Shown here piece after piece: positions 43,587 to 52,178 of a DNA stretch of 64,000 nucleotides (the stretch's first letter is position 1; each line of letters starts with the position of its first letter). A model generated the notes under the pieces. It did no database searches and was not told the origin of the DNA. It saw only the letters and a program-made list of their open reading frames with translations. The stretch comes from an uncultured Acetobacteroides sp. GTDB taxonomy: Bacteria > Bacteroidota > Bacteroidia > Bacteroidales > ZOR0009. The DNA is taken from NCBI RefSeq assembly GCF_963678165.1, contig NZ_OY782755.1, forward strand, positions 992,001 through 1,056,000, written 5' to 3'. The position numbers and the translations under genes are program-made.

Positions 43587-44942
43587 ATGAACAAACGAAA
43601 CGTAATTATTATCGGCGCTGCTGGTAGAGACTTTCACAACTTCAACACGTTCTTTCGGGAAAATGAGCAGTACAATGTTGTTGCCATTACGGCTGCCCAA
43701 ATTCCAGATATCGATGGCAGAATGTATCCTGCCGAATTGGCAGGTAGGCTCTATCCTGCCGGAATTCCTATTCACCAGGAGCAAGATCTGCCAAAGCTCA
43801 TTAAGGATTTAAAGGTTGACGATTGTGTTTTCGCGTATAGCGATGTTCCCTATGCACGGGTGATGGCCATGAGCGCGCTGGTTAACGCCAATGGAGCCAA
43901 CTTTATGCTCCTTGGTCCAAAGGATACGATGATTAAGAGCACCAAGCCGGTTATTGCCGTTGTGGCTACGCGTACGGGCTGCGGCAAGTCGCAAACCTCG
44001 CGCAAGGTGGTCGAGTACCTAATGGCTAAGGGGCTAAAGGTGGTGGCCGTTCGTCACCCCATGCCCTACGGAAACCTGGTGGAGCAAAAGGTGCAGCGCT
44101 TTGCCAAGGTCGAAGACCTGAAGAAGCACAAGTGCACCGTCGAGGAGATGGAGGAGTACGAGCCACACGTGGTGCGCGGCAACGTCATCTACGCTGGGGT
44201 CGACTACGAGGCCATTCTTCGTGCGGCCGAAAACGATCCCGATGGCTGCGATGTAATCCTATGGGATGGCGGCAATAACGACTTCTCGTTCTACAAGCCC
44301 GACCTTACCATTACGGTTGCCGACCCGCACCGCCCGGGCAACGAGCTTAGCTACTACCCCGGCGAGGTGAATCTCCGCATGGCAAATGTTGTTGTTATTA
44401 ACAAGATGGATTCGGCATCGCCCGAGGGCATTCAAACCGTGCGCGAGAGCATCCGCAAGGTAAACCCCAATGCGGTGGTTGTTGATGCTGCCTCCCCAAT
44501 TCAGGTGGATAGGCCCGAGCTGATACGCGGCAAGCGCTGCCTTATTGTGGAAGATGGCCCAACCCTCACCCACGGCGAGATGAAGATTGGGGCAGGCACC
44601 GTTGCAGCCCGTAAGTTTGGCGCTTCGCAGGAGGTTGATGCGCGTCCGTACCTTGTTGGCAAGCTTAAGGAAACCTACGCAATCTATCCAAACATCGGTT
44701 GTGTGCTTCCTGCAATGGGCTACGGCGAGCAGCAGCTGCACGACCTGGAGATGACCATCAACAGCACCGACTGCGATACCGTTATCATTGGCACGCCCAT
44801 CGATCTTCAGCGCATCATCGACATTAAGAAGCCTTGCGCCCGCGTGTTCTACGATTTGGCCGAGATCGGCAAGCCCGACCTAAAGGGGCTGCTCGACGAG
44901 TTTGTGCTCGTTAAGGTGATAAAGAAAATGGCTAGCGCTTAG
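43587..44942 (+). CDS. Cyclic 2,3-diphosphoglycerate synthase-like GTPase (COG2403 type)
   Basis: A 451-residue cytoplasmic P-loop protein. The N-terminus IIIGAAGRDFHNFNTFFREN resembles a Rossmann-like domain. ATRTGCGKSQTSRKV near residue 130-144 is the P-loop, ILWDGGNNDFSFYKPDLTI near 225 is the family hallmark, and VVVINKMDSASPEGI near 270 is an NKxD-type guanine-recognition motif. Archaeal relatives make the osmolyte/thermoprotectant cyclic 2,3-diphosphoglycerate; the role of bacterial members is not established, so the activity is only homology-based. The gene stands alone, with an unusually strong SD and its own terminator. Confidence 0.8.
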   Translation: MNKRNVIIIGAAGRDFHNFNTFFRENEQYNVVAITAAQIPDIDGRMYPAELAGRLYPAGIPIHQEQDLPKLIKDLKVDDCVFAYSDVPYARVMAMSALVNANGANFMLLGPKDTMIKSTKPVIAVVATRTGCGKSQTSRKVVEYLMAKGLKVVAVRHPMPYGNLVEQKVQRFAKVEDLKKHKCTVEEMEEYEPHVVRGNVIYAGVDYEAILRAAENDPDGCDVILWDGGNNDFSFYKPDLTITVADPHRPGNELSYYPGEVNLRMANVVVINKMDSASPEGIQTVRESIRKVNPNAVVVDAASPIQVDRPELIRGKRCLIVEDGPTLTHGEMKIGAGTVAARKFGASQEVDARPYLVGKLKETYAIYPNIGCVLPAMGYGEQQLHDLEMTINSTDCDTVIIGTPIDLQRIIDIKKPCARVFYDLAEIGKPDLKGLLDEFVLVKVIKKMASA

Positions 44943-44966
44943 CCGATACTGTGGTTTATATTTGGA

Positions 44967-44994
44967 GGAGTGGTCGAATGGCCGCTCCTTTTTT
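44967..44994 (+). terminator. Terminator of the cDPGS-like gene
   Basis: Stem GGAGTGGTC / GGCCGCTCC (two wobble pairs), loop GAAT, then six T. Confidence 0.85.
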
Positions 44995-45048
44995 GCGAAA
45001 TGGAATGTATTTCTCTAATATTTTCTATTTTTATGCAAAATTCTTAGT

Positions 45049-45618
45049 ATGAACAGCCCAGTACGTATGTTGTTTTTAGCGCTCCTTTTGTTTACCAGCC
45101 CGCTGCTTAAAGGGCAGGACTCAATGCGGGTGGATATTCCGAAGAAGCTTGATGCCGATTTGATAACAACGGTTATGGGCGACACTCTTAAGGGAAAAGT
45201 CCGTAAGGTGGAGGCGGAGTATGTGACCTTCTACATGCTAGGCGAGCGCCTGAAGCAGAAGGTTCAGAAGAACAGCATAACCTCAATTCTCTATAAGGAT
45301 GGGCGCGTAGAGCGCTTCTCGAACCCGCTTATTCTGAAAAAGGAGAGCGAGGGCGCCTCCAAGATTAAGGTCACCTACTCCGAGGAGGATGTTCAGGTTT
45401 ACCGTAAGATTGGAGTTGTAGAGGGGTACTATACGGGATCGATTCGGTACGCCTACTCCAACGGCTTCCTCGAAAAAATGGCGATTATGGATGCCAAGGA
45501 GCGTGCCTTCAAAAACGATCCACGGGTAAAGATACTCCTCATAAAGAATTGTAACATTACCCGTGGCTATGGAGATGATCCTTCGGCAGTAATTACAGCC
45601 GAGGTTTACTACAGGTAG
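45049..45618 (+). CDS. Secreted protein of unknown function
   Basis: A 189-residue protein with a type I signal peptide (MNSPVRMLFLALLLFTSPLLKGQ). The mature part has an N-terminal small beta region (DLITTVMGDTLKGKVRKVEAEYVTF) resembling the short beta-barrel found in several Bacteroidota secreted proteins, and a C-terminal half with NPLILKKE and YTGSIRYAYSNGF. I do not recognise a named family. It converges with the cyd operon: the 44-codon ORF on the other strand ends 5 bases beyond its stop. Confidence 0.65.
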   Translation: MNSPVRMLFLALLLFTSPLLKGQDSMRVDIPKKLDADLITTVMGDTLKGKVRKVEAEYVTFYMLGERLKQKVQKNSITSILYKDGRVERFSNPLILKKESEGASKIKVTYSEEDVQVYRKIGVVEGYYTGSIRYAYSNGFLEKMAIMDAKERAFKNDPRVKILLIKNCNITRGYGDDPSAVITAEVYYR

Positions 45619-45622
45619 GGCG

Positions 45623-45757
45623 TTAAGGCCTGTCGGTCTCTTTTCTTTTCTCCTCCACTTTTCTGTACCTGTTGATGGCTACCTCGCTGATCTTGTAGCA
45701 AAAGTAGATGAGTATCGGCCAGCTCACCAGCCATAGTATTTCGCTTAAGTATTTCAT
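45623..45757 (-). CDS. Small membrane protein at the end of the cyd operon (CydX-like by position)
   Basis: A 44-residue ORF 16 bases after the cydB stop. The product starts MKYLSEILWLVSWPILIYF, a single hydrophobic helix of about 15-18 residues, followed by a charged tail (RYRKVEEKRKETDRP). One helix, tiny size and position after cydB are the defining features of CydX/CydS-type subunits that stabilise cytochrome bd haem sites. Sequence similarity to known CydX proteins is not obvious to me, so the assignment is by context. It is too short for most gene finders. Confidence 0.6.
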   Translation of the reverse strand: MKYLSEILWLVSWPILIYFCYKISEVAINRYRKVEEKRKETDRP

Positions 45758-45773
45758 TTCTTCAAGGGTTGGG

Positions 45774-46925
45774 TTAGTAGGTGTGCGATTCCTCTTTTAT
45801 CTCCTGGGCCGAAACCTTCTTTCGGTTCATGCTTCGCCAAGCGTACCAGATGTAGGCTAGCACAAACGGTATTAGTATCGATACGATGCTCATGGCCCTT
45901 AGCGTGTACGCGCTCGACGAACTGTTGACAATGGTTAGCGAGCTCTGAAGATCGGCTAGCGATGGGTAGTAGGCCGTGTTGTTGTACCCGATGCTGAGCA
46001 GCAACGCCAGCACGGTAAGTACGGTTCCCAGTCCGGCAAACCAAATTCCCTTTGTACTCTTCTTGCATACCAATACCGAGAGTATTCCCCAAAGAACAAG
46101 GCAAACACCTGCAGCAAGCAGCACAAGTAGCATGGGTAGCTCTATGAAGTTGGTGAGGTACTTGTACGGCTGCATGTACACCTCGCTTGTTGCAGGGTTA
46201 ACCGCGAATCCGTTGCTTAAAAGTATCGATGCAAGAAATCCAACGAAGGTAAGCAGGAACGGAACGGCATTGTATAGGACCTGCTTCTTGGCGCGTTGTA
46301 CAATGGCCTCATGCTCGATGCTGTTAACGAGGTATAGGGCGCCAAGAACCCGCGCCAGAAAGAAGACGGCGAGCCCAAGCAGAATGTTTCGGTAGTCGGC
46401 AATCGCCTCCAGCCCATGCCAGGTACTTGCCCAACTCGATATGGTAGGGTTACCTATCGAAGCAAGATTCATCTTATTTACAAAGAAATTTCCCCCGGTA
46501 AAGAGCGTGGCAACTGCTGTTCCCAGTAGGATTGTTCCAAAGAATCCGTTGAGGAATAGCATCACCTCGTAGGTTTTTGCGCCTAAAAAGTTTCCGGGCT
46601 TCTTCCTGTACTCGTACGATACCGCCTGAATAACGAAGAAGAAGAGTATGGCCATCCAAACCCAGTAGGCCCCGCCAAAGCTGGTGGAGTAGAATAGGGG
46701 AAACGAGGCAAAGAATGCGCCGCCAAACGTAACGAGGGTGGTGAAGGTGAACTCCCACTTTCTTCCCAGCGAGTTTACGATTATTGTCTTCTCTTCGTCG
46801 GTTTTTCCGATGGCGAACAGGAGCGTTTGTCCTCCCTGAACAAACAGTAGGAACACGAGCAAACTGCCCAATAGCGAAACAATGAACCACCAGTATTCCT
46901 GTAGTAGTGTAGGTGTATATTCCAT
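45774..46925 (-). CDS. cydB: Cytochrome bd ubiquinol oxidase subunit II
   Basis: Second subunit of the high-affinity quinol oxidase. The 383-residue protein has nine or more helices and begins with LLQEYWWFIVSLLGSLLVFLLF; GGQTLLFAIGKTDEEKTIIVNSLGRKWEFTFTTL is close to the Bacteroidota CydB pattern, where the N-terminus differs from the E. coli form. It starts 3 bases after cydA and is followed by the 44-residue ORF. The complex lets Bacteroidales respire traces of oxygen. Confidence 0.94.
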   Translation of the reverse strand: MEYTPTLLQEYWWFIVSLLGSLLVFLLFVQGGQTLLFAIGKTDEEKTIIVNSLGRKWEFTFTTLVTFGGAFFASFPLFYSTSFGGAYWVWMAILFFFVIQAVSYEYRKKPGNFLGAKTYEVMLFLNGFFGTILLGTAVATLFTGGNFFVNKMNLASIGNPTISSWASTWHGLEAIADYRNILLGLAVFFLARVLGALYLVNSIEHEAIVQRAKKQVLYNAVPFLLTFVGFLASILLSNGFAVNPATSEVYMQPYKYLTNFIELPMLLVLLAAGVCLVLWGILSVLVCKKSTKGIWFAGLGTVLTVLALLLSIGYNNTAYYPSLADLQSSLTIVNSSSSAYTLRAMSIVSILIPFVLAYIWYAWRSMNRKKVSAQEIKEESHTY

Positions 46926-46928
46926 GGC

Positions 46929-48488
46929 TTAAAGTCCTCCTTCTGGTCCTTTTTTAATTTGTTTTAGCATGATCTGTACCTCTGCAATAAGCAGGATGGT
47001 GAACGTTATGGCGAATATGGCAAAGGTTACCATAACGGAGCTGCTGCCAATTTTTGATACCGCCGCTACTGCTGGCATTATATCCTGAATAACCCAAGGC
47101 TGTCGGCCAACCTCGGCAACCACCCACCCGGCTTGCCCTGCAATGTACACCAGCGGAATACTCCAGAGCGAAAGGTGTAGGAACCATCTATTCTTGTTCA
47201 GACTATCCTTAAATACCAATATGAGCGATGTCACAAAAAGAGCGATAAAGAAAAAGCCAAGAGTCGCCATTACGTGAAACCCGTAAAAGGTTAGCGGCAC
47301 GTTGGGAACTGTTTCGGCGGGATGCTTTAGGTAGCCGTAGCCGAAGCTCTTAAAATTATCCTCCAGTGTTTTTAGGCTGGCGGCTGCTTCAGTGCGATTA
47401 CCTGCCTGAATTGACTTTCGGTAGCTGCCAAATGCGGCGATTGCTTTTTCTCCGTTTGCGATTCGTGATGCAATAGGTTGGGCAATCTCGCTTTTACCAT
47501 CGGTGTTGGTGTACATGTAGCCTCCGGTAAGGATATCGTTTATGCCCGGCACGTAGGCGTTGGCGCTTCCGAAGCTAAGGATGGAGAGCGCACATGGCAT
47601 TTCAACCTTAAAAAGGAACGACGGCTTCTTATCTCCATAGGTTTTTTCGGGATTAAGGATGCCAAACAGAACAAGACCAGCATTGGTTTTGCCATCGTAA
47701 AGCCCCTCCATTGCCGCCAGTTTCATTGGCTGCTTTTCGGCAACCTCCTTTGCCGACCCATCTCCAGTTATTCCTACCAGTAACGACGATATTAATCCAA
47801 AAACCGATGCCACAACAATGCTGCGCTTGGCAAAGAGCACCTCGCGCCGCTTAAGCAAGTACCAGCAGCTTACCCCTAAAACAAAAACTGCCGCTGTAAC
47901 GTAGCCCGAAGCTACCGTATGCAGGAATTTGTTGATGGCAACCGGCGAAAAAAGAACATCCCAGAAGTTGACCATCTCGTTGCGCGCGGTATCTGGATTG
48001 AAGTGCATTCCTGCGGGGTATTGCATCCAGGCGTTGGCCACCAAGATCCACAGCGCCGAAAGGTTTGCGCCAAAGGCGGTAAGCCAGCTGGCGGCAAGGT
48101 GCGTCTTTTTGCCCACCTTGTTCCATCCAAAAAACATGATGGCAATAAAGGTCGACTCAATAAAGAAGGCCATTATGCCCTCGATGGCTAACGGCGCTCC
48201 AAAAATATCGCCAACAAACCAGGAGTAATTAGACCAGTTGGTGCCAAACTCGAACTCCAGGATGATGCCTGTGGCAACCCCAATGGCAAAGTTGATTCCG
48301 AAGAGGGTCATCCAAAACTTGGTGGTCTTTTTCCAGAATTCGTCGCCAGTTTTAACGTAAAAGGTCTCCATGATGGCAACCAGAAATGCCAAACCAAGGG
48401 TTAACGGCACAAAGATCCAGTGGTACATTGCAGTTAGCGCAAACTGTGCCCGCGACCAGTCAACAAGAGATAAGTCCATTTGCTCCAT
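46929..48488 (-). CDS. cydA: Cytochrome bd ubiquinol oxidase subunit I
   Basis: Haem-carrying subunit that oxidises quinol and reduces oxygen to water in the inner membrane. In the 519 residues, haem d ligand His is in ALTAMYHWIFVPLTLG, haem b558 ligands are His in KFLHTVASGY and Met in FYGFHVMATLGF, the GRQPW motif is present, and the quinol-binding Q-loop has GDGSAKEVAEKQPMKLAAMEG. Several hydrophobic segments match the nine-helix topology. An alternative ATG three codons in is equally possible. DUF4492 precedes it by 7 bases. Confidence 0.97.
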   Translation of the reverse strand: MEQMDLSLVDWSRAQFALTAMYHWIFVPLTLGLAFLVAIMETFYVKTGDEFWKKTTKFWMTLFGINFAIGVATGIILEFEFGTNWSNYSWFVGDIFGAPLAIEGIMAFFIESTFIAIMFFGWNKVGKKTHLAASWLTAFGANLSALWILVANAWMQYPAGMHFNPDTARNEMVNFWDVLFSPVAINKFLHTVASGYVTAAVFVLGVSCWYLLKRREVLFAKRSIVVASVFGLISSLLVGITGDGSAKEVAEKQPMKLAAMEGLYDGKTNAGLVLFGILNPEKTYGDKKPSFLFKVEMPCALSILSFGSANAYVPGINDILTGGYMYTNTDGKSEIAQPIASRIANGEKAIAAFGSYRKSIQAGNRTEAAASLKTLEDNFKSFGYGYLKHPAETVPNVPLTFYGFHVMATLGFFFIALFVTSLILVFKDSLNKNRWFLHLSLWSIPLVYIAGQAGWVVAEVGRQPWVIQDIMPAVAAVSKIGSSSVMVTFAIFAITFTILLIAEVQIMLKQIKKGPEGGL

Positions 48489-48495
48489 GGCTATT

Positions 48496-48720
48496 TTACT
48501 TTTTAGGTGTGGTTAGCTGTTCTATTACGTACTCGCTTCGCTCGCTGTCGGTGCCGAAATTCTTTTTTAGGATGTTCGGGAAGAAGAATACTTTGAGGAC
48601 AGCGAATATTACGAATAACTTAACTAGAATTATTACCCAGAGCGTACGACCGACATCCATCCCTTTAAAACCTTCGTAGTAAAAGGTGAAGACTTTTGAT
48701 AGAATGTTTCGGTTTGGCAT
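48496..48720 (-). CDS. DUF4492 small membrane protein of the cyd operon
   Basis: A 74-residue protein with one helix (LWVIILVKLFVIFAVLKVFFF) and the DUF4492 pattern FYYEGFKGMDVGRTLW ahead of it. This family is typically found next to cydA in Bacteroidota and Campylobacterota, and it is the first gene here, 7 bases before cydA. Its role in assembling or stabilising the oxidase is inferred from this constant association. The upstream region is the 21-bp array of 48955-49290, and I find no TAnnTTTG promoter in the near upstream. Confidence 0.88.
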   Translation of the reverse strand: MPNRNILSKVFTFYYEGFKGMDVGRTLWVIILVKLFVIFAVLKVFFFPNILKKNFGTDSERSEYVIEQLTTPKK

Positions 48721-48954
48721 GCCGCTCCTTTTATGGTGTTAATTTCTGTTAGGCTAAATATAGCACTACTGAAGCATTTTTCTGGTAGGTTGGCTGCAAT
48801 ATTTGCAGCAAAATGTTGGGGCATGTGAAGGTTTTTCCTCATGGCACTTCTGCTTACGGTTAATGTTGGCTTGTGGCAGCCTCTGATTCCCGGAAATGGG
48901 TGGCTTTCTTTTGCGGTGCAAATGGCATTTGGGCATAGGGTGCCTGTTTCTACG

Positions 48955-49290
48955 GCAGAAAGAGGATAGTTTGTGGCAAACACTCCTCTTTTTGGCGCAG
49001 AAAGAATTCTTTTTGGTGAAAACCAATCTTATTCTAGCGTAGAAATGGTTCTTTTTATTGTGGAAAGAACCTGTTCTTGCTCAGAAAGCATCTCTTTTAG
49101 TGTGGAAAGAGATCATTTTTTTGAAAACCAATCTCACAACAGCGTAGAAACGGTTCATTTTGTTGCAAAAGGAACAGTTTCTGGTCGAGATGAAGTTCTT
49201 CCTTCGCTAGAAGGAATTCTTTCTAATGTAAATTCAAGTGTGTTTTGCTCGGATGCATTTGTGTTCGATGCTATTTACGCTCTTTCTACG
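48955..49290. repeat. 21-bp degenerate tandem repeat array with a 105-bp higher-order period
   Basis: Units beginning GnAGAAAG or similar occur exactly every 21 bases at 48955, 48976, 48997, 49018 and so on to 49270 (16 units), with no indel. The unit GAAAACCAATCT at 49018 recurs at 49123, 105 bases (5 units) later, with similar neighbours (GTAGAAAnGGTTC follows both), which shows a higher-order duplication. More degenerate units continue leftwards to about 48790. The array fills the gap between the ogt 3' end and the cyd operon. A 106-codon frame on the plus strand is open throughout but follows the repeat phase. Confidence 0.9.
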
Positions 49291-49467
49291 TGAATTTATC
49301 CACTGGGCGGCAGGACGTAAAGGCATAGTCGAAGCGGGGTCGTGCTTTCGTTCCGAATTTAGGCAGGTTTTCTTTCGCCATAGGTGGCAAAATGTGCGCT
49401 GCTATGGCGAGGCGTGGGAAATTCTCCTTATAGGCTGCCAGAAACTGCTGTTTAATCGTGGTAAATG

Positions 49468-49998
49468 CTAGAAAAGCTGGAGCTGGCTTGTGCCTTTTGA
49501 ATCCTCCAAGCGTAGCAGCGCCCTTTTTGCGTCGATGCCTCCCGCATACCCAACCAGTTCTCCTTTTGCGCCAACTACCCTATGGCATGGAATAATGATG
49601 GATAGCGCATTTGCACCGTTGGCGGCGGCGACAGCCCTAACGGCTTTCTCGTTGCCCATTCTTTTAGCAAGGTCTAAGTAGGTTTCTGTTGAGCCGTGGG
49701 GAATTTGGAGCAGCGATCTCCATACGCTTTTCTGAAAGTCGGTTCCAACCAGTAGGAGAGGGATGCTGAATTCCTCCCTTTGCTTGCTGAAGTATTCATT
49801 TAGCTGGGCTTTGGTATTGGCAATAACCTCCGATTCGGTGATGGCATAGCTTGCGCCTAAGCCTTTGGCTATCCTATCGTCTATTTGCTTTCGCTGTCTT
49901 CTATACCTCCAGTCGCAAAGGCAAAGCCGATTGTTGAACGAGCCAATAATGAGCTCCCCAACATCTGTTTGAAAGTACTGGATCTCGATAAATGGCAT
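49468..49998 (-). CDS. ogt: Methylated-DNA--protein-cysteine methyltransferase
   Basis: Suicide repair enzyme that removes the methyl group from O6-methylguanine. A 176-residue protein; the active cysteine is in IIPCHRVVGAKGELVGYAGG near residue 140, preceded by FQKSVWRSLLQIPHGSTETYLDLA, the DNA-binding helix region. There is no AraC-type or endonuclease fusion. It follows the macro-domain gene by about 50 bases on the same strand, so both may share a transcript. Ogt and Ada-C type enzymes cannot be told apart by sequence alone. Confidence 0.92.
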   Translation of the reverse strand: MPFIEIQYFQTDVGELIIGSFNNRLCLCDWRYRRQRKQIDDRIAKGLGASYAITESEVIANTKAQLNEYFSKQREEFSIPLLLVGTDFQKSVWRSLLQIPHGSTETYLDLAKRMGNEKAVRAVAAANGANALSIIIPCHRVVGAKGELVGYAGGIDAKRALLRLEDSKGTSQLQLF

Positions 49999-50049
49999 CG
50001 GTTGAAGGATTGATTGGAGGAATGCGAAGTGGGATGTGCTTGCTTTACG

Positions 50050-50589
50050 CTACATAGTGCCAAGGATGCGGTCGTATATCCTTTTGCTTTCCTCATCGAA
50101 GCAGACGAAGATCACTTGCTCTATGCTTTTGTTGTTGGAAAGATGCTTTGCTACCTCGTGTACCGCAATGATGGCTGCCTTTTCCTTTGGGTAGCCATAA
50201 ATGCCTGTGCTAATGTTTGGGAAGGCTATGGTTTTGCAGCTATGCGCTACGGCAAGGTCCAACGAACTCTTGTAGCAACTGGCAAGTTTTAGAGGTTCGT
50301 CTTTAGAACCTCCGTTCCATACAGGTCCAACCGTGTGGATTACATACTTGGAGGGTAATCTTCCTCCAGTAGTGATTACGGCTTCTCCCGTTTTGCAGGA
50401 ACCTTGCTCTGCAACAATTGCCCGGCATTCTTCGAGAATCGAGGGGCCTCCGTCACGATGTATCGCCCCATCGACCCCACCACCACCTAAAAGCGACGAG
50501 TTTGCCGCATTAACAATGGCATCTACCGCTATTTTGGTGATGTCTCCAAGAATAACCAGGATTCGTCCGTTGGCAAGATTCTTTTCCAT
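50050..50589 (-). CDS. Macro domain protein (O-acetyl-ADP-ribose deacetylase type)
   Basis: Binds ADP-ribose derivatives and probably hydrolyses O-acetyl-ADP-ribose or ADP-ribosyl groups. The 179 residues show [33 protein letters not shown] and [14 protein letters not shown], the three loops around the ligand site in YmdB-like macro proteins; the Asn-Ala-Ala-Asn and Gly-Val-Asp residues are present. It is placed between a small lipoprotein and ogt on one strand. Confidence 0.93.
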   Translation of the reverse strand: MEKNLANGRILVILGDITKIAVDAIVNAANSSLLGGGGVDGAIHRDGGPSILEECRAIVAEQGSCKTGEAVITTGGRLPSKYVIHTVGPVWNGGSKDEPLKLASCYKSSLDLAVAHSCKTIAFPNISTGIYGYPKEKAAIIAVHEVAKHLSNNKSIEQVIFVCFDEESKRIYDRILGTM

Positions 50590-50602
50590 GGAAGAGGTTA
50601 TA

Positions 50603-50947
50603 CTACTTCTTGCTTAGAACGTAGAAAAAACCATCCTGGTTTAAGGTCTTATCCTTATTCTTGATGATGTAGGAGTACATGCCATCGGCAACAGCGTTTC
50701 CGTCCGATGTTTTTCCATCCCAGGCATACTTCTTTCCAGTAAAGTCTGTTGAAAAAACAGGGCTGCCACTCTTGCTGAAGATCTTAAGCTCAAAATCGGT
50801 ATTGGTGAGGTTGAGTGCAGAAAGATCAAAAGTGTACAGCTGGGTTGTAGCATCCCTTGATACGGTAATGCTTAGATCTGTTTCTTTCTCCTTCGAACAG
50901 GCAAAGAGAATCACGCTGAGTAGTAGGGCGAGAAATGTCTTTTTCAT
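50603..50947 (-). CDS. Small lipoprotein with a gliding-motility/CHU_C-like beta domain
   Basis: A 114-residue protein with lipobox LFACS-type (Cys17) followed by a single beta-sandwich. The segment [23 protein letters not shown] matches the WDG...GxYxY pattern of CHU_C / gliding-motility C-terminal domains, which are the type B secretion signals of the type IX system. Here the domain stands alone on a lipoprotein, so a secretion-signal role is unlikely. It overlaps no neighbour; AI-2E lies 18 bases upstream. Function unknown. Confidence 0.65.
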   Translation of the reverse strand: MKKTFLALLLSVILFACSKEKETDLSITVSRDATTQLYTFDLSALNLTNTDFELKIFSKSGSPVFSTDFTGKKYAWDGKTSDGNAVADGMYSYIIKNKDKTLNQDGFFYVLSKK

Positions 50948-50965
50948 AAATCCCTTATTTCGGTT

Positions 50966-52066
50966 TTAAATGTTTTCGGTAAGCTTTTGAACGACTCTAA
51001 AGTTATTGAAAAATTCTTTAGCAAATACGCGGAGCACGGTATAAGTTGGAATGGCGAGCAGCATGCCCAATATTCCGGCAAGGCTTCCTGCAATCAGGAT
51101 CACTAAAAATATTTCCAGCGGATGCGCGTTTACGCTATTGGAGTAGATCAGCGGTTGGAAGACAATGTTGTCTATCAGGTGAACAACCCCGAAAACAATG
51201 ATAATGTAAATAATCAGATGAACAATTTGTGACATGGTAAGGATGTCGATATTGGTGGTTATGGTGAGAAATACCCCAACGAAGGTCCCAACAAGAGGGC
51301 CAATGTAGGGCACCACATTTAAAACACCGGCAATAAGGCCAATTACCAACCCCTGGCTAAAGGGAATACCAATTATGCGAAGACCCAAGGTCAGCATTAT
51401 CATTATCAGCAGCGATTCTGACAAAATACCGATAAAGTAGCGCATTAGCAGCTTCGTAATCTCGTCGAGGGCGCGGGTGACATTCTCTTCGTACCGCGTC
51501 GGGAATACCAGTATCACCGCCTCAAAGAATAGATTTTCGTCCTTCAAGAAGAAGAAGGTGATAAAGGAGATGGAGAACGCTGCGATAAAAAGGTTTCCGA
51601 TGAATTCAGTAAACCGGCTAAAGATGCTCGATATGGAGCTGATGCTGACAACCGACTTTACCTGGCTGGTTAGCGATTGCTCTAGGTTGAGGTTCTTCGC
51701 TTCGGGTAAATATTTTGACAATCCCTCCTCAAAGCTCGATAGGGTAGGCGAAAACTCGTTTACCAGCGAGGTGACGTTGACGTTTGCCAGTTTGTTGGCC
51801 TCATTTACGACAAGGGGAATGAATGTTTTAAAGAAAATAAAGACTAGCAACCAGATAAGGATAAGGGTAGTTCCGGCGCAGAGCCATTTGGGAACCCTGA
51901 ATTTCCCTATTTTTATCCGCATTTGCAGCTTAACCAGCGGCTTCCCGATGATTGATAGAACCGCCGAGATAAGAATGTAGGCAACTATCGATTTAAAGTA
52001 CCAAAGTAGAAATATAATAATTGAGGCAACGGCTACAACTAGAATATATCTGGCAAGCTTGTTCAT
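50966..52066 (-). CDS. AI-2E family transporter (PerM-like)
   Basis: A 366-residue inner-membrane permease with seven to eight helices: two N-terminal pairs (about 5-40), one near 65-85, and four C-terminal ones, with GLVIGLIAGVLNVVPYIGPLVG near 237-258 and HPLEIFLVILIAGSLAGILGMLLAIP near 315-340, both hallmarks of the family. Members are reported to export quorum-sensing AI-2 or to act as Na+/H+ or other exporters; the substrate here is unknown. It is probably the first gene of the run AI-2E-lipoprotein-macro-ogt. Confidence 0.88.
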   Translation of the reverse strand: MNKLARYILVVAVASIIIFLLWYFKSIVAYILISAVLSIIGKPLVKLQMRIKIGKFRVPKWLCAGTTLILIWLLVFIFFKTFIPLVVNEANKLANVNVTSLVNEFSPTLSSFEEGLSKYLPEAKNLNLEQSLTSQVKSVVSISSISSIFSRFTEFIGNLFIAAFSISFITFFFLKDENLFFEAVILVFPTRYEENVTRALDEITKLLMRYFIGILSESLLIMIMLTLGLRIIGIPFSQGLVIGLIAGVLNVVPYIGPLVGTFVGVFLTITTNIDILTMSQIVHLIIYIIIVFGVVHLIDNIVFQPLIYSNSVNAHPLEIFLVILIAGSLAGILGMLLAIPTYTVLRVFAKEFFNNFRVVQKLTENI

Positions 52067-52131
52067 CTATAATAATTTTAGGCGAATATACGAATTAACC
52101 CCTGTAGTTTCGATAGGTGAGCGTAAACATA

Positions 52132-52158
52132 AAAGAGGGGAGTGCTGCTCCCCTCTTT
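52132..52158 (-). terminator. Terminator of psd
   Basis: Stem AAAGAGGGGAG / CTCCCCTCTTT with a 5-base loop, followed on the minus strand by TTTATGTTT, 21 bases past the psd stop. Confidence 0.8.
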
Positions 52159-52178
52159 GCCATATTTTTTTGGTAATG

